Shown piece by piece: positions 1 through 8,522 of a DNA stretch of 64,000 nucleotides (within the stretch, counting starts at the first letter, position 1; each line of letters starts with the position of its first letter). The position numbers and the translations under genes are program-made. Under the pieces are notes generated by a model. The model worked only from the letters and a program-made list of their open reading frames with translations. It did not search any database and was not told where the DNA came from. The stretch comes from Candidatus Cloacimonadota bacterium (lineage in GTDB: Bacteria; Cloacimonadota; Cloacimonadia; Cloacimonadales; Cloacimonadaceae): NCBI GenBank assembly GCA_023228285.1, contig JALOBM010000001.1, positions 62,001 to 126,000 of the forward strand, given 5' to 3'.

Positions 1-1
1 A

Positions 2-130
2 TCCTACGGAATCGGAATCAAGGGAGGAAACAACGAGTTCAGACTCGCTTTACAGAGTTTTGACAGCATCATCCCAGGTTACAAATCCAAGGGGATTTCC
101 TTTGGTATAGCTACAAAGATCGGCTTCTGA
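2..130 (+). CDS. C-terminal end of an outer-membrane barrel protein (partial)
   Basis: An open frame runs in from the left edge and stops at TGA 128-130. The last 42 residues alternate polar and hydrophobic positions and end in Ile-Gly-Phe, the usual finish of an outer-membrane beta barrel recognised by BamA. The stop codon shares one base with the ATG of the next gene, so the two are probably co-transcribed and translationally coupled. The family cannot be told from this fragment; a barrel C-terminus is an inference from the terminal Phe and strand pattern. Confidence 0.6.
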   Translation, partial: SYGIGIKGGNNEFRLALQSFDSIIPGYKSKGISFGIATKIGF

Positions 131-2124
131 TGTCCTTTCTCTTTGCGGCGATATTTGCACTGCTACTTGCTGCCTTGCTGTATCACCGAAGCCGTCCCGA
201 ACTCAGCAGGGGCAGGTTGTTCCTGCTCTGTGCCCTGCGATTTGTAGCACTGTTTATCTTGTTGATTGTGCTGCTTAGTCCCGTATTGCACTTCTTCAGC
301 ACGCGCAAGAATGCTCCGCAAATCCTGGTGCTAAAGGACGAAAGCCTCTCTATGGATATCTCCCGCGAGGGCAAAAGCAAAAGCAAAGCGCTGAAAGAGC
401 CCCTGAACACCTTGAAGAGGAAGTATCAGGATGCCGGATATCGCATACTGGAGTATAGCTTTGCCGACGGCATCGATGGGGAGAGGTCAAACAGCCTGCT
501 GGGTAAAAGCTTGGCGGAGATAAGCAAGAAGGAGGATTTCCGCAATATCAGTTCAGTCCTACTGGCCTCAGATGGCTGGCTAAGAGACGAGGATTTCAAG
601 CAGGTATCCCGCCTTGGATACCCCATCTACGCACTTGCAGATACCACCCGCTACAGCAGCGGAGATCTCGCAATCCGGGAACTGCAAGCCAATCGCTATG
701 CCTATCGCAATGAAAACACCTTTATCCGTGCCAAAGTAGCGGCAACAGGCTACAGCGGTCAGGCAAAAGTGCATCTCTACCTTGGTCAGCAGCGCATTAG
801 CAGCCAAACGCTGAAGCTAGAGGACAATGTAGAGCAAATCGTGGAATTTATGCATCGCTTTCCTCAGCTTGGCTTCTTCAACTACCGGGTGGAGCTGGAA
901 GCCCTGGACAAGGAACAAAGCCTGGGCAACAACGTGTATCCCGGCGCCATCGAGGTATTGGCGGAAAAGGAATTGATTGCTGTATTGAGTGATGCTCCCG
1001 GTTGGGACAACAAATTCATCCTGGATGCCATCGCCACAAATCCGCGCTGGCAAAGCGTGTCCTATCAGGTTCGCAACGGTGTTGCCTACCGGGGTGAAGA
1101 GATGGCAACTCTGTCTGATAACGAACGTCCAGCGGTGATTGTGATCTTGAACAACGGTAATCTGCGCCTTGATCCCAGCTTGCGCCGATACATTGAAGAC
1201 CGTCTCAAAAGCGGGGCCGGATTGCTCTATCAAGGGCTTCCGCTTAGCGAACTGGCAGATTATCTGCCGTTTACCCGATCCAATCTCACTAGCCCCTATC
1301 AGGGTTTTGTGCAGTTACAACCGGCAGCAGATATGTATCCCATGCTGTCTCAATTGGGCTTGGAGCAGGCAAAACTACCTCCTTTGGACTATTATTATTG
1401 CAATCCCGCACCCGGCAGCGAGCTTCTGGGCGTGATGAACAATCCCCAAAAGTCCCCAGCCATCGCTATCAAGCTCCAGGGCAAGAACCGCGCCCTGGCA
1501 TTCAGCTTTTTGAATCTCTGGCGCTGGCAAATGCAACGCGCGGAATCCGGCTATCAGAAGATGATGGTAAACATCCTCACCTGGCTTAGCAACAAGGCAT
1601 TGGGCAGCTACAGCACTATCTACAAAAGCAGCTATCTTCAGGGAGAAGAAGTGCTGTTGAGCCTGAGGGCAGAAGACGATATTCGCAGTCACGATCTGGA
1701 CAAAAACCCCCGGATCAGCATCTATGATGCCGAAGGAAAGCTCTTGGAGCAAGACTTCATGACCAGTTCCGGAGACGAATACCGCTACACCAGCAAGCTT
1801 ACTGAACCGGGTAACTACCGTTTTGAGATTCGCGAAGCTGATAGCGAAAAGAGCAGCAAGGGAAGCTTTGCCATCTCCGAAATCTCGGCTGAAGAACGTG
1901 ATTTCGATTTTAACCTGCCGCTTTTGGGCTACCTTGCTCAGACCACCCGCGGCAAGCTCATCAGTCTTGAGGATGCAGCCTTGCACAATCCCCTGCCCCC
2001 TGTAATCGGGGAGGAGATCCTAAAACGAGAATATAATCTTTATAAACAGTGGTATATCATCACCTTGTTCATCCTGGCATTCTGTCTGGAGCTCTTTTTC
2101 CGGCGTCGCTGGGGTCTGTTGTAA
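130..2124 (+). CDS. VWA-like inner-membrane protein (BatA/amidotransferase-like group)
   Basis: This 664-residue protein has two N-terminal hydrophobic segments (about residues 2-18 and 32-54), a large extracytoplasmic region and one C-terminal membrane segment followed by Arg-rich residues. Just after the second segment is D70-E-S-L-S74, which fits the DxSxS metal-binding motif of a von Willebrand A fold; the region to about residue 175 looks like a VWA domain. The rest resembles the large membrane-anchored VWA/glutamine-amidotransferase-like proteins found beside Bat/MoxR genes in Bacteroidota-type genomes. No MoxR ATPase is visible here, though upstream genes are cut off. Substrate or partner unknown. 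The start overlaps the preceding stop by one base. Confidence 0.7.
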   Translation: MSFLFAAIFALLLAALLYHRSRPELSRGRLFLLCALRFVALFILLIVLLSPVLHFFSTRKNAPQILVLKDESLSMDISREGKSKSKALKEPLNTLKRKYQDAGYRILEYSFADGIDGERSNSLLGKSLAEISKKEDFRNISSVLLASDGWLRDEDFKQVSRLGYPIYALADTTRYSSGDLAIRELQANRYAYRNENTFIRAKVAATGYSGQAKVHLYLGQQRISSQTLKLEDNVEQIVEFMHRFPQLGFFNYRVELEALDKEQSLGNNVYPGAIEVLAEKELIAVLSDAPGWDNKFILDAIATNPRWQSVSYQVRNGVAYRGEEMATLSDNERPAVIVILNNGNLRLDPSLRRYIEDRLKSGAGLLYQGLPLSELADYLPFTRSNLTSPYQGFVQLQPAADMYPMLSQLGLEQAKLPPLDYYYCNPAPGSELLGVMNNPQKSPAIAIKLQGKNRALAFSFLNLWRWQMQRAESGYQKMMVNILTWLSNKALGSYSTIYKSSYLQGEEVLLSLRAEDDIRSHDLDKNPRISIYDAEGKLLEQDFMTSSGDEYRYTSKLTEPGNYRFEIREADSEKSSKGSFAISEISAEERDFDFNLPLLGYLAQTTRGKLISLEDAALHNPLPPVIGEEILKREYNLYKQWYIITLFILAFCLELFFRRRWGLL

Positions 2125-2152
2125 ACTATTATTATCTACCTGGAGGTAACAC

Positions 2153-2920
2153 ATGCCATATTTCTTAGTACTCATCGCAGCTTTGGTGATCGTCGGCATC
2201 CTGATCTGGATGAAGGAATCCAAAAATACTTATGCGCTGTTGGGAATTGCGTTCATAGTCGGCGTCACGATATTTAGCGTATTCTTCTGGCAGAGCCGCA
2301 AAGCCGAAACCAGCCTGCGTGTGGTGGGATACTCCAGCAAGCTCTTCGATTCGGACTTGGTGAAATGGAACGTCTCGTTGCAAAAAAGCGTGGGCAATGA
2401 TGAACTGAATAGCGGGTACAAGAGCATGAACCGGGATATCGTGGCCTTTCGTGAATACCTGATCAGTCAGGGCATTGCCGCTGAAGAGATCAGTGTGCAG
2501 CCGGTGAGCAGCTATCCCCGCTATGACAATTATGGCTCCATGACTGGATACAACCTGAATCAGGAGATCTTTATACTGTCGGACAAGCTGGACAAGGTGG
2601 AAGACCTTGCCCTCAATCCGGATTTCATTGCCGATCGCGGGATGGTGCTGCAAAACAGCCGCTTGGAATATCTCTACAGCAAGCTTCCGGAATTGAAACA
2701 GGAGCTTTTGGCAGCAGCCACTGCCGATGCCATGGCCAGAGCCCGTGAAATCTCCGGTTCTGCTGAAAGTAAACTGGGCAAGATGCGTGAGGCCCGCGCC
2801 GGTGTATTTCAGATCACAGAGCCCTATTCCACCGAGGTCTCGGATTATGGCATCTACAATACCAGCACCCGCAAAAAGAGTATCAGCGTAACCTTGACCG
2901 CGTATTTTGCTTTGAAGTAG
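2153..2920 (+). CDS. SIMPL-domain (DUF541) protein, membrane anchored
   Basis: The 255-residue product begins with two hydrophobic segments (about residues 2-18 and 27-47), then a domain with the SIMPL/DUF541 pattern: an early V-x-G segment, a mid-region with 'EEISVQPVSSYPRYD', and a tail 'SISVTLTAYFALK' forming the last strand. SIMPL proteins are periplasmic or envelope proteins of loosely defined function, first described as an interactor of mouse pelle-like kinase and seen in stress-related operons. A good ribosome binding site (GGAGGT) lies 7 bases before ATG. It follows the VWA-like gene by 28 bases in the same direction. Confidence 0.8.
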   Translation: MPYFLVLIAALVIVGILIWMKESKNTYALLGIAFIVGVTIFSVFFWQSRKAETSLRVVGYSSKLFDSDLVKWNVSLQKSVGNDELNSGYKSMNRDIVAFREYLISQGIAAEEISVQPVSSYPRYDNYGSMTGYNLNQEIFILSDKLDKVEDLALNPDFIADRGMVLQNSRLEYLYSKLPELKQELLAAATADAMARAREISGSAESKLGKMREARAGVFQITEPYSTEVSDYGIYNTSTRKKSISVTLTAYFALK

Positions 2921-2923
2921 GGA

Positions 2924-2942
2924 GCGCAGCTGGGCGCTGCGC
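2924..2942 (+). terminator. GC-rich hairpin after the SIMPL gene
   Basis: GCGCAGC (2924-2930) and GCTGCGC (2936-2942) form a 7-bp stem with a 5-base loop immediately after the stop codon. No T-run follows, so it may be a 3' end stabiliser rather than an intrinsic terminator. Confidence 0.45.
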
Positions 2943-2980
2943 ACCGATTGTGGAAACAGCATCTTGCCGTTTGGACCAAC

Positions 2981-3003
2981 AAGCATCGAGACGAAGCTTC
3001 CAC
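2981..3003 (-). repeat. Dispersed palindromic repeat, copy 1 (GTGGAAGC..CGTCTCGA type)
   Basis: Read on the minus strand, this stretch matches 32580-32602 at about 20 of 24 positions, sharing GTGGAAGC, TCGTCTCGA and GCTT. Both copies lie between genes. The element is short and partly self-complementary. Confidence 0.5.
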
Positions 3004-3089
3004 TTTACCCCAAACCTTCGCTTTGCTCAGCTTTGGGGACCCCGGAAAACACACCACAAAAACGCTTCGCATTTCTGCGGGGACCCCAA

Positions 3090-3128
3090 AAAAACCCAAA
3101 AAACAGGCTGCCCCGTTATGAGGCAGCC
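3090..3128 (-). terminator. Intrinsic terminator of the FadL-like gene
   Basis: On the minus strand GGCTGCC (3128-3122) and GGCAGCC (3112-3106) form a perfect 7-bp stem with a 9-base loop, followed by a T-rich tail that reads as A-runs at 3090-3105 on the plus strand. It sits 28 bases past the stop codon of the gene at 3156-4487. Confidence 0.8.
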
Positions 3129-3155
3129 GTTCCTCTGCAACACACAGATTTACAT

Positions 3156-4487
3156 CTAGAATCTATAGGAAAGCCCTATATTTCCTGAGATGGAATTGGA
3201 ACTGTATTTACCGGGCATGTTATATTCGGTTACTTGAGTATCCTTTATTTCCCGTTCGGTAAACATCACCCATTGGGCATTGGCTTCAAAGCCGATGTTT
3301 CCCAGATCGATGCCCCAGCCGATGTTGCTGCTGAATTTGTCGCTAATGTCGGACAGGGTGGGAATTTGGGTATCTTCCGGGATCGGGGTCTGATCGTAGA
3401 AAAAGCCCATGCGATATCTATGAATCCCCATCATATATTCCGCACCAAGGCTCACACGGTGGGTATTTTCCCAATTGAAGGTCAAGGGAACTTCCGCAAA
3501 GGGATTGGCGGGGTCGGCAATCACGATGGGATCATCAATCTTCACTTTTACTGTTTCCAAGGCATCCCACATGGTATAGCTGTAGTCCAAGGTAAGAGTC
3601 AGATTGTCAAACCTTGTGCAGGCAAGGCCGATGCCGATGTCGCCAGGTATATCCAAAGTGGCGTCGATATCGGACTTTCCGCCCAGTTTCATGGCAGGAG
3701 TGCCGTCAGGATTTGCCGGGGCCCACAGGTGCATATCGATGTCTCCTTCCATATCGATGGAGGAGGGCAGTTTACCGGAAAGACCGATGGCAAGGCAGTA
3801 CGTGGGTTTATACAACACTCCCATATTCGCCCCAAAGCCGATGCCGGTTCCAGAGAGATCGATGCTCATCGGAGCCACATTAGCGGAGGGGAATTTCAAT
3901 TGGGTGATGTCGATCATGCCGTACATGGCGCTAATGCCCATTCCCACAGAGAGATTGGGCAGGATCTGGTAAGCTGCGGAGGGATGTATGTCGACCACGG
4001 CGATGCTGCTCATCATCTCTTCATCGGGGAAGCTGGCAGCGTCATTATACACATATGGTGCGCTGGGAAGATCGTAAGCATCCCAAGTGGTGCCCAAACC
4101 GTATGGTACATAAACGCCCAAGCCATACTTAAAGCGCGGGTTTTTGGCCATTGTGAGGAAGGCATTGGGGAAAGCAACTACTTTCTTTTTGGCTTCATAT
4201 TCCTTGGCGGAAAATCCGGGAATGCTCGCAACAGTAGTGCCGCTGGGATCCCATTTGGCAGATGGCATAATGAAAGTGCCGCCCAAAGAGACGGAATTTT
4301 CATTCATAAAGCCCAAACCAGCAGGATTCCAATACATTGCACTGGCGTCGTCACTCAAACCGCGGAAAGCTCCACCCATGGAAGTAGCTCTGGAGCCAAC
4401 TCCTGTGAGGCCAAATCCACTGGCAAACAGCTGTCCGGTCACTAGCACCATACACAACAGAACCGTGACATTATGAATTTGCTTCAT
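3156..4487 (-). CDS. OmpP1/FadL/TodX-family outer-membrane transport protein
   Basis: The 443-residue precursor has a signal peptide ending near residue 23 (..LFASG). It is followed by the hallmark FadL N-terminus: a Gly-rich start, 'GSRATSMGGAF', then 'DDASAMYWNPAGL', which forms the hatch. The rest is a series of amphipathic strands ending in ..LSYRF, a barrel C-terminus. Family members carry fatty acids or hydrophobic compounds across the outer membrane; the actual substrate cannot be read here. Length is typical of the family. A strong AAAGGAG ribosome site precedes the ATG and a clear terminator follows, so this is probably a single-gene transcript. Confidence 0.9.
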   Translation of the reverse strand: MKQIHNVTVLLCMVLVTGQLFASGFGLTGVGSRATSMGGAFRGLSDDASAMYWNPAGLGFMNENSVSLGGTFIMPSAKWDPSGTTVASIPGFSAKEYEAKKKVVAFPNAFLTMAKNPRFKYGLGVYVPYGLGTTWDAYDLPSAPYVYNDAASFPDEEMMSSIAVVDIHPSAAYQILPNLSVGMGISAMYGMIDITQLKFPSANVAPMSIDLSGTGIGFGANMGVLYKPTYCLAIGLSGKLPSSIDMEGDIDMHLWAPANPDGTPAMKLGGKSDIDATLDIPGDIGIGLACTRFDNLTLTLDYSYTMWDALETVKVKIDDPIVIADPANPFAEVPLTFNWENTHRVSLGAEYMMGIHRYRMGFFYDQTPIPEDTQIPTLSDISDKFSSNIGWGIDLGNIGFEANAQWVMFTEREIKDTQVTEYNMPGKYSSNSISGNIGLSYRF

Positions 4488-4621
4488 AACTAATCTCCTT
4501 TAAAGATTACAATATTGGGATTTTGAGACTTGCTAGTGAACGTTATTCAGTTCCCGTTTCGCGTCAAGATAAATCTTGAAAATTGTCAGAGTTTCGTGAT
4601 GCAGGTGTTGCAAATCTGCAC

Positions 4622-5650
4622 TCATTTGACAATCGTGAACTTTGCCGTAGTTACTTCCTTATCCGCCATCACCTTTGCAATATATGTACCGGATGTCAGC
4701 TTTCTATCGTTATCGTCCCTGCCATTCCAAAGTGTGGAATAGAATATCCCGTTTTGCTTTGGATCGCTGCGGAGCCCGGATTTGTTACCCAGGCTGCATT
4801 CATCGGTCAGGACGATGGTTTTTACTTTTTGTCCCTTTAGGTTGTAGATCCGAATCACGGGTTGTCCAGCGGGCTTCTTTGCCATGCTGAATTCGATGGA
4901 AAGTCCCGCTACTGGGCTGGTATTCAGCATCGGATTGGGGTACAGGCATAGCTCTGGAACTGCGCAGGCAAGCTCTTCATCCAGCGCTGAGCCATTGGGT
5001 TCTGCATCTTCCAGCACATAGAGCATGCCGCCGTTTAGGGTGTTTGCATAAGCCACAATTCCATATTCCGTGGTTTCCCATTGATAGTAGTAGTAATCGA
5101 AATTTGTGGTTTCGTAATGATACCTTATGCACAGGGCGGGAAAACTACCCAGAGGGATGCTGATACTGCCTTCGGAGATCACTTTTCCGCTAACGGTGTA
5201 GCTGCCATAAAGCCATGCATGCGTGCCCTGCCAGGTTTTGTTAATTGTATGCGGTAAACCGTGAGGAATGCCCGGATTCCATACTACATTGGGATAGCCG
5301 GTATAGCCCAGAGTGATGATATCTATGCCGTCATTTTGCAGATATGTAGTGCCTGCATCATCTATCCCGTTTATGTACTGAGTGTATGCGCAGCGGATAT
5401 TGGCGCCGGGATAATCCGGGAGCGCATTTGTACTATAATAGCTGTTGTGCACATAACCGGTCTGGGGCAAAGAGAAGTTCCAGCTTTTTCCGTTGCCTTC
5501 GCTGAGGTCGGTAGTGTTTTGATTCCATGCTCCTTGCCGATAATCTCTTTGTGCGCCGGGTGTGAAGCCGTAATGGCTTTGATCGATGTCGAGAGCTGCA
5601 AGCGTAGTGCATAGCAGCACAAGCAGTAATAAATATACAAACTTTATCAT
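4622..5650 (-). CDS. Secreted protein with FlgD-like C-terminal domain
   Basis: The 342-residue protein starts with a signal peptide (hydrophobic residues 3-18, cleavage near ALA-LD). The middle is rich in Tyr, Asn, Gly and Trp and matches no family I recognise. The C-terminal ~95 residues have the FlgD Ig-like/T9SS-tail pattern: 'LCLYPNPM', 'IRIYNLKGQKV', 'STLWNGRDDNDRKLTSG' and 'YIAKV'. Such tails are common on exported proteins of Cloacimonadota, Fibrobacterota and Bacteroidota and often act as sorting or anchoring modules. The GAGGT ribosome site is 6 bases from ATG. Function of the N-terminal part unknown. Confidence 0.75.
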   Translation of the reverse strand: MIKFVYLLLLVLLCTTLAALDIDQSHYGFTPGAQRDYRQGAWNQNTTDLSEGNGKSWNFSLPQTGYVHNSYYSTNALPDYPGANIRCAYTQYINGIDDAGTTYLQNDGIDIITLGYTGYPNVVWNPGIPHGLPHTINKTWQGTHAWLYGSYTVSGKVISEGSISIPLGSFPALCIRYHYETTNFDYYYYQWETTEYGIVAYANTLNGGMLYVLEDAEPNGSALDEELACAVPELCLYPNPMLNTSPVAGLSIEFSMAKKPAGQPVIRIYNLKGQKVKTIVLTDECSLGNKSGLRSDPKQNGIFYSTLWNGRDDNDRKLTSGTYIAKVMADKEVTTAKFTIVK

Positions 5651-5735
5651 GGTTACCTCGGATACAAAATGGGTGAATGCCGCATTGCTGTCAAAATAAT
5701 TCTGCAGAGGTCTATCCTTCTTGCTTCACTTGTGC

Positions 5736-5810
5736 CGATCCAGATATAAAGCTGTTATCAAGCAGTGACCACTCGATGATAACGGGATGATATCTACTTC
5801 GGCACTGCTT
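5736..5810 (-). repeat. Dispersed dyad repeat, copy 1
   Basis: Contains GATATAAAGC, GTTATC and CACTCGATGATAAC in the same order as copies at 57460-57540 and, in the opposite orientation, 23863-24003 and 38457-38594. The core GTTATC...GATAAC is an inverted repeat able to form a hairpin. Confidence 0.65.
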
Positions 5811-5861
5811 GATGTATGGAGGATGAATAGCTCGCGATGAGTTGCTTCGTACCTGTTGAAC

Positions 5862-6100
5862 GGTGCTACAGTGCTGCAGTATTGAGGTTGGCTGGGTTCT
5901 CCGAGGATTGCCGGTGTCCCCACGAAAATGCTCAGCGTTTTAGTGGGGTGGTTAAACAGCAAAGGCGAAGCCTGAGCACTCAACATGCCGAAGGCCGTTC
6001 AACAGTGAAGCGAAGCGGAACGATCAAAAGCGGAACGAAGTGGAGTGTTGACCGCCAACTGCAGCACCGCAGCACTGTAGCACCGCAGCACTGTAGCACC
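5862..6100. mobile_element. MITE-like element with 16-bp terminal inverted repeats
   Basis: The left end reads GGTGCTACAGTGCTGC (5862-5877) and the right end is its exact reverse complement (6085-6100). The right end is duplicated in tandem (6069-6084 and 6085-6100). The 239-bp unit has no coding capacity. A one-ended near-copy of the terminus lies at 8056-8071. No clear target-site duplication was identified. The size and structure suggest a non-autonomous mobile element or a relic. Confidence 0.5.
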
Positions 6101-6199
6101 AACTAACTAATAACTAAGAACTAAAGAATTAAAAAATATTGCTTGACATCTGATTACAAGTATGCAAATTTGCGTTACTAACCTCAAGGAGGAAGCCAT

Positions 6200-7261
6200 A
6201 TGCGTTGTACCTACATTATTGTAATACTGGCAGTGGTTATGTTTCTCTGCACCGGTGCTTGTAGTGAAAGCAATCCGGCGGTACAGGTGTATTGCAGCAT
6301 CAATGATGATGGTAGCAGTTTTCGTCTGGATAACAGCTTGGAAGTAGAAACTTATGGCACGCCATTCTATACTTCCGATAAACTGATCTTCCACCTTGGC
6401 GAGAGATTGGTGAGACGAGAGCTTGGTAGTCCCGGCATAGAGCTTACTCCGGCTGGTTCCCATATCACAGACACTCAGCATCTTGCAATCGATAAGCTGA
6501 ACATGATGTTGTATTTCGCTATGGGTTATGCCATTTGTCGTGTTGATATGAACGGTAACAACTTCAGCCGCCTAAGCCCCGATGATGGATCCTATTATAG
6601 CGCTCCGGAGTTATCGACAAATTTCAACTATCTTACTGCCATCAAGCACGGTCAGATCGCTAGAATGGATATCCAAACCGGGATCTGGACTGAATTGCCG
6701 GAGCCGGTATCTGCATTCTATGCCGTCTACATCGAAGATACAGATGAATACTATTTCTACAGTAGTACCGGGCCATTCGATCCAAAGTACGCATTATGCA
6801 AAATGAACGCACAGAGGGATTCATCCCTGATATTTGAGATCCCAAGAGATAATTATTATGAGATGCCCAATGCTCGGATCAGCAAAGACTTACGTTATTT
6901 TGCTCTGCAAGGTAAAAGAGAACCTTACGATCATGTTTCATATTCTGGTAATGTGATAACGCAGCGATATCCGTCGGTGCTAATGGTTTACGATCGTCAG
7001 AATGATGAGATCTTTTCGATTGAGGATTGCTATAGCTATGCCTTCACGCAAAATCTAGGTACACTGCTGTATTCTCGCGAGAAGCACGGTATGGCGGATT
7101 TGATGAGGATGTCTTTGCCTTCCCGCGAGATCGAAACGATCTGGGACGGATACTATCACTACGACACATTTTCATATTGCGTATCGGAAATCTATCCCAG
7201 ATTTGATGGTAGGATCATCCATATGAAGGCTTGGCAGCATTACTGGAAACCCAAGACCTAG
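6200..7261 (+). CDS. Putative lipoprotein with beta-propeller-like repeats, unknown function
   Basis: The 353-residue protein begins with a hydrophobic segment (residues 4-19) followed by Thr-Gly-Ala-Cys21, a borderline lipobox, so it may be lipid-anchored. The remainder shows repeated short strand patterns such as 'GYAICRVDMNGNNFSRLSPD' and 'PSVLMVYDRQNDEIFSIED', reminiscent of TolB/YncE-type propeller blades, but no family can be named. An AAGGAGGA ribosome site lies 6 bases before ATG. It converges with the next gene, leaving 39 bases that contain an imperfect stem (TTGCGCA 7264-7270 with TGCGCAA 7290-7296), possibly a shared terminator. Confidence 0.7.
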   Translation: MRCTYIIVILAVVMFLCTGACSESNPAVQVYCSINDDGSSFRLDNSLEVETYGTPFYTSDKLIFHLGERLVRRELGSPGIELTPAGSHITDTQHLAIDKLNMMLYFAMGYAICRVDMNGNNFSRLSPDDGSYYSAPELSTNFNYLTAIKHGQIARMDIQTGIWTELPEPVSAFYAVYIEDTDEYYFYSSTGPFDPKYALCKMNAQRDSSLIFEIPRDNYYEMPNARISKDLRYFALQGKREPYDHVSYSGNVITQRYPSVLMVYDRQNDEIFSIEDCYSYAFTQNLGTLLYSREKHGMADLMRMSLPSREIETIWDGYYHYDTFSYCVSEIYPRFDGRIIHMKAWQHYWKPKT

Positions 7262-7300
7262 GATTGCGCAGGGATCAGTAAACAGCGCATGCGCAAGCGG

Positions 7301-7975
7301 CTAAAACCGGATTGGGATTGTGCCCGTGAATCCGACGTAGCTGCGCCGCTCCTTTCCCATGGGAATGCCCTCTATCTGAAACGTAGTAATATCCTGCCAA
7401 TAGCGCAATTCCAATTTACCGGCGGGTCTCGCAATACCAAAGCTGAGTTGTGCCCCGATCACAGGGTCTTGAAAGCTGTCTTTTACATTCAGGGTCTCAG
7501 GCACATTACCATCTACGTAGTACAGTATGTTTTTCGCTTTTGCATAGTGAACGAAATCGTTATAAACAGAAGCTCCTACATAGTATCGATGTCCCCTTTT
7601 TGTGGGATTGAGCATATAATCTCCCCCCACAGATAAACGGGTGTTGTAGCTAATAAGCTTTAGACGCATGTCCATCACATAAGGGTAGGGATGATCCACC
7701 ACTCTGGTAGCAGAATAATAGTGCTCGCTCAACCCTACATGGATGCGGAATTCTGGGGAGACGAAGGTATGGTATTTCAATGCGATTCCGGCAGCAGGTT
7801 GTATGCGCCAGCGGTATCTAGTGGGACCAGTAAGCCTGACACCCATGCCCACATTCAAATCGAGCTCCAGATTTGAGTATTCTTCCGTCTCAACTTTCTC
7901 CGTGATGGGAACGCTCTGTCCAAAACAAGGCAGACAAAGCATTAGGATCAATACTGTCAACGTAATGTTTCTCAT
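7301..7975 (-). CDS. Small outer-membrane beta-barrel protein
   Basis: Starting at the ATG at 7975 (GAGGA ribosome site 9 bases upstream) gives a 224-residue product with a signal peptide ending at Cys-Phe-Gly-Gln. An upstream in-frame ATG at 8011 would add 12 residues without a ribosome site. The mature part consists of alternating amphipathic strands with aromatic girdle residues and ends ..GTIPIRF, a barrel C-terminus. It resembles porin-like or OmpW/OprF-barrel-sized proteins of Bacteroidota-type bacteria, but no specific family is evident. Confidence 0.75.
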   Translation of the reverse strand: MRNITLTVLILMLCLPCFGQSVPITEKVETEEYSNLELDLNVGMGVRLTGPTRYRWRIQPAAGIALKYHTFVSPEFRIHVGLSEHYYSATRVVDHPYPYVMDMRLKLISYNTRLSVGGDYMLNPTKRGHRYYVGASVYNDFVHYAKAKNILYYVDGNVPETLNVKDSFQDPVIGAQLSFGIARPAGKLELRYWQDITTFQIEGIPMGKERRSYVGFTGTIPIRF

Positions 7976-8055
7976 TACTTTAGTCCTCAAAACACATATT
8001 AGAGTATACACAAAACCGTCAAGGTTTATATCGGTTCTTTAGTTCGTAGTTTAAT

Positions 8056-8117
8056 GGTGCTGTAGTGCTGCAGTTTACGGGGTTCTCGTAACGGAGTATT
8101 CCGATCCTCCGAAAATA
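8056..8117. repeat. Two repeat fragments between genes
   Basis: 8056-8071 (GGTGCTGTAGTGCTGC) is a near-copy of the terminus of the MITE-like element at 5862-6100. Next to it, 8094-8117 carries GGAGTATTCCGATCCTCC plus GAAAA, matching the palindrome at 38364-38386. The rest of the 8012-8223 gap shows only a TTGACA box (about 8183-8188) upstream of the tRNA. Confidence 0.5.
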
Positions 8118-8223
8118 TAGAAGCAGCATTGGAGCAATCAACCAGTGTGTCCTTTCGTAGCCGTGTAAAATCGGAAATTTCTTGACACAAAGCGCAGGCG
8201 GATTTTGCTGACTTTCACAGTGT

Positions 8224-8299
8224 GCATCTTTAGCTCAGCTGGTAGAGCAACTGACTCTTAATCAGTGGGTCCGGGGTTCGAGTCCCCGAAGATGTACCA
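8224..8299 (+). tRNA. tRNA-Lys (CUU anticodon)
   Basis: A complete 76-base cloverleaf: acceptor stem GCATCTT/AAGATGT, D-arm with AGCTCAGCTGGTAGAGC, and anticodon arm ACTGA-CTCTTAA-TCAGT giving anticodon CUU. The T-arm has GGTTCGAGTCC. The CCA end is encoded. The first pair is a G1-U72 wobble rather than the usual G-C. A TTGACA box lies about 36 bases upstream. Confidence 0.95.
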
Positions 8300-8474
8300 C
8301 ACTTTGCGGTTTGTCCGCTGTCCGTGGGACATAGCGTGTAAGCCGTTTTTTTGTATAAATGATGAAGCCAAAGAGCTTCAATGCCCAAAGAACGCGGTAA
8401 TTTGCCCTTTGCTCCGCGATAGAAATGTGCTAAAGTGCGGCTCTTTTTTTCGCCGGCTTTAGCAGCCGGTTTTT
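8300..8474 (+). promoter_or_regulatory. Structured leader with terminator upstream of metK (candidate riboswitch or attenuator)
   Basis: Four nested helices can be drawn by eye. A closing stem pairs CACTTT (8300-8305) with AAAGTG (8432-8437). Inside it are hairpins GTCC/GGAC (8313-8330), TGAAGC/GCTTCA (8363-8380) and CGCGG/CCGCG (8393-8418). An intrinsic terminator follows: CCGGCT/AGCCGG (8453-8469) with a T-run, 49 bases before the metK ATG. The 3' strand of the closing stem continues into GCGGC (8438-8441), which could pair with the terminator's left arm as an antiterminator. It does not show the SAM-I (S-box) core. It could instead be a separate small RNA processed with the tRNA. Confidence 0.45.
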
Positions 8475-8522
8475 ATTGTGGCGCAGGCAAGTGAGATTGA
8501 GAAAGAAAAAAGGAGAATATAA

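Larger units (their letters stand above)
5651..6199. other. Repeat-bearing intergenic region
   Basis: This gap of 549 bases between divergent genes has no convincing coding frame. It contains one copy of a dispersed dyad repeat (5736-5810), a MITE-like element (5862-6100) and, near its right end, a TTGACA box at 6143-6148 that could be the -35 element for the gene at 6200. No clear -10 box is seen at the standard spacing. Confidence 0.6.

Noticed and set aside
2950..3188. Two overlapping plus-strand ORFs of 69 and 74 residues
   Set aside because: They run through a repeat and the terminator of the minus-strand gene, have no ribosome site, and translate to unlikely sequence.
3234..4445. 403-codon plus-strand open frame
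   Set aside because: It is antisense to the clearly assigned FadL-like gene, has no ribosome site and its translation is His/Gly-rich without domain pattern.
6061..6100. CRISPR-like tandem repeats
   Set aside because: Only two 16-base units without spacers; they are the duplicated end of the MITE-like element.
8300..8440. SAM-I (S-box) riboswitch
   Set aside because: Position before metK fits, but the conserved S-box core and kink-turn segments are not visible; kept only as an unnamed structured leader.
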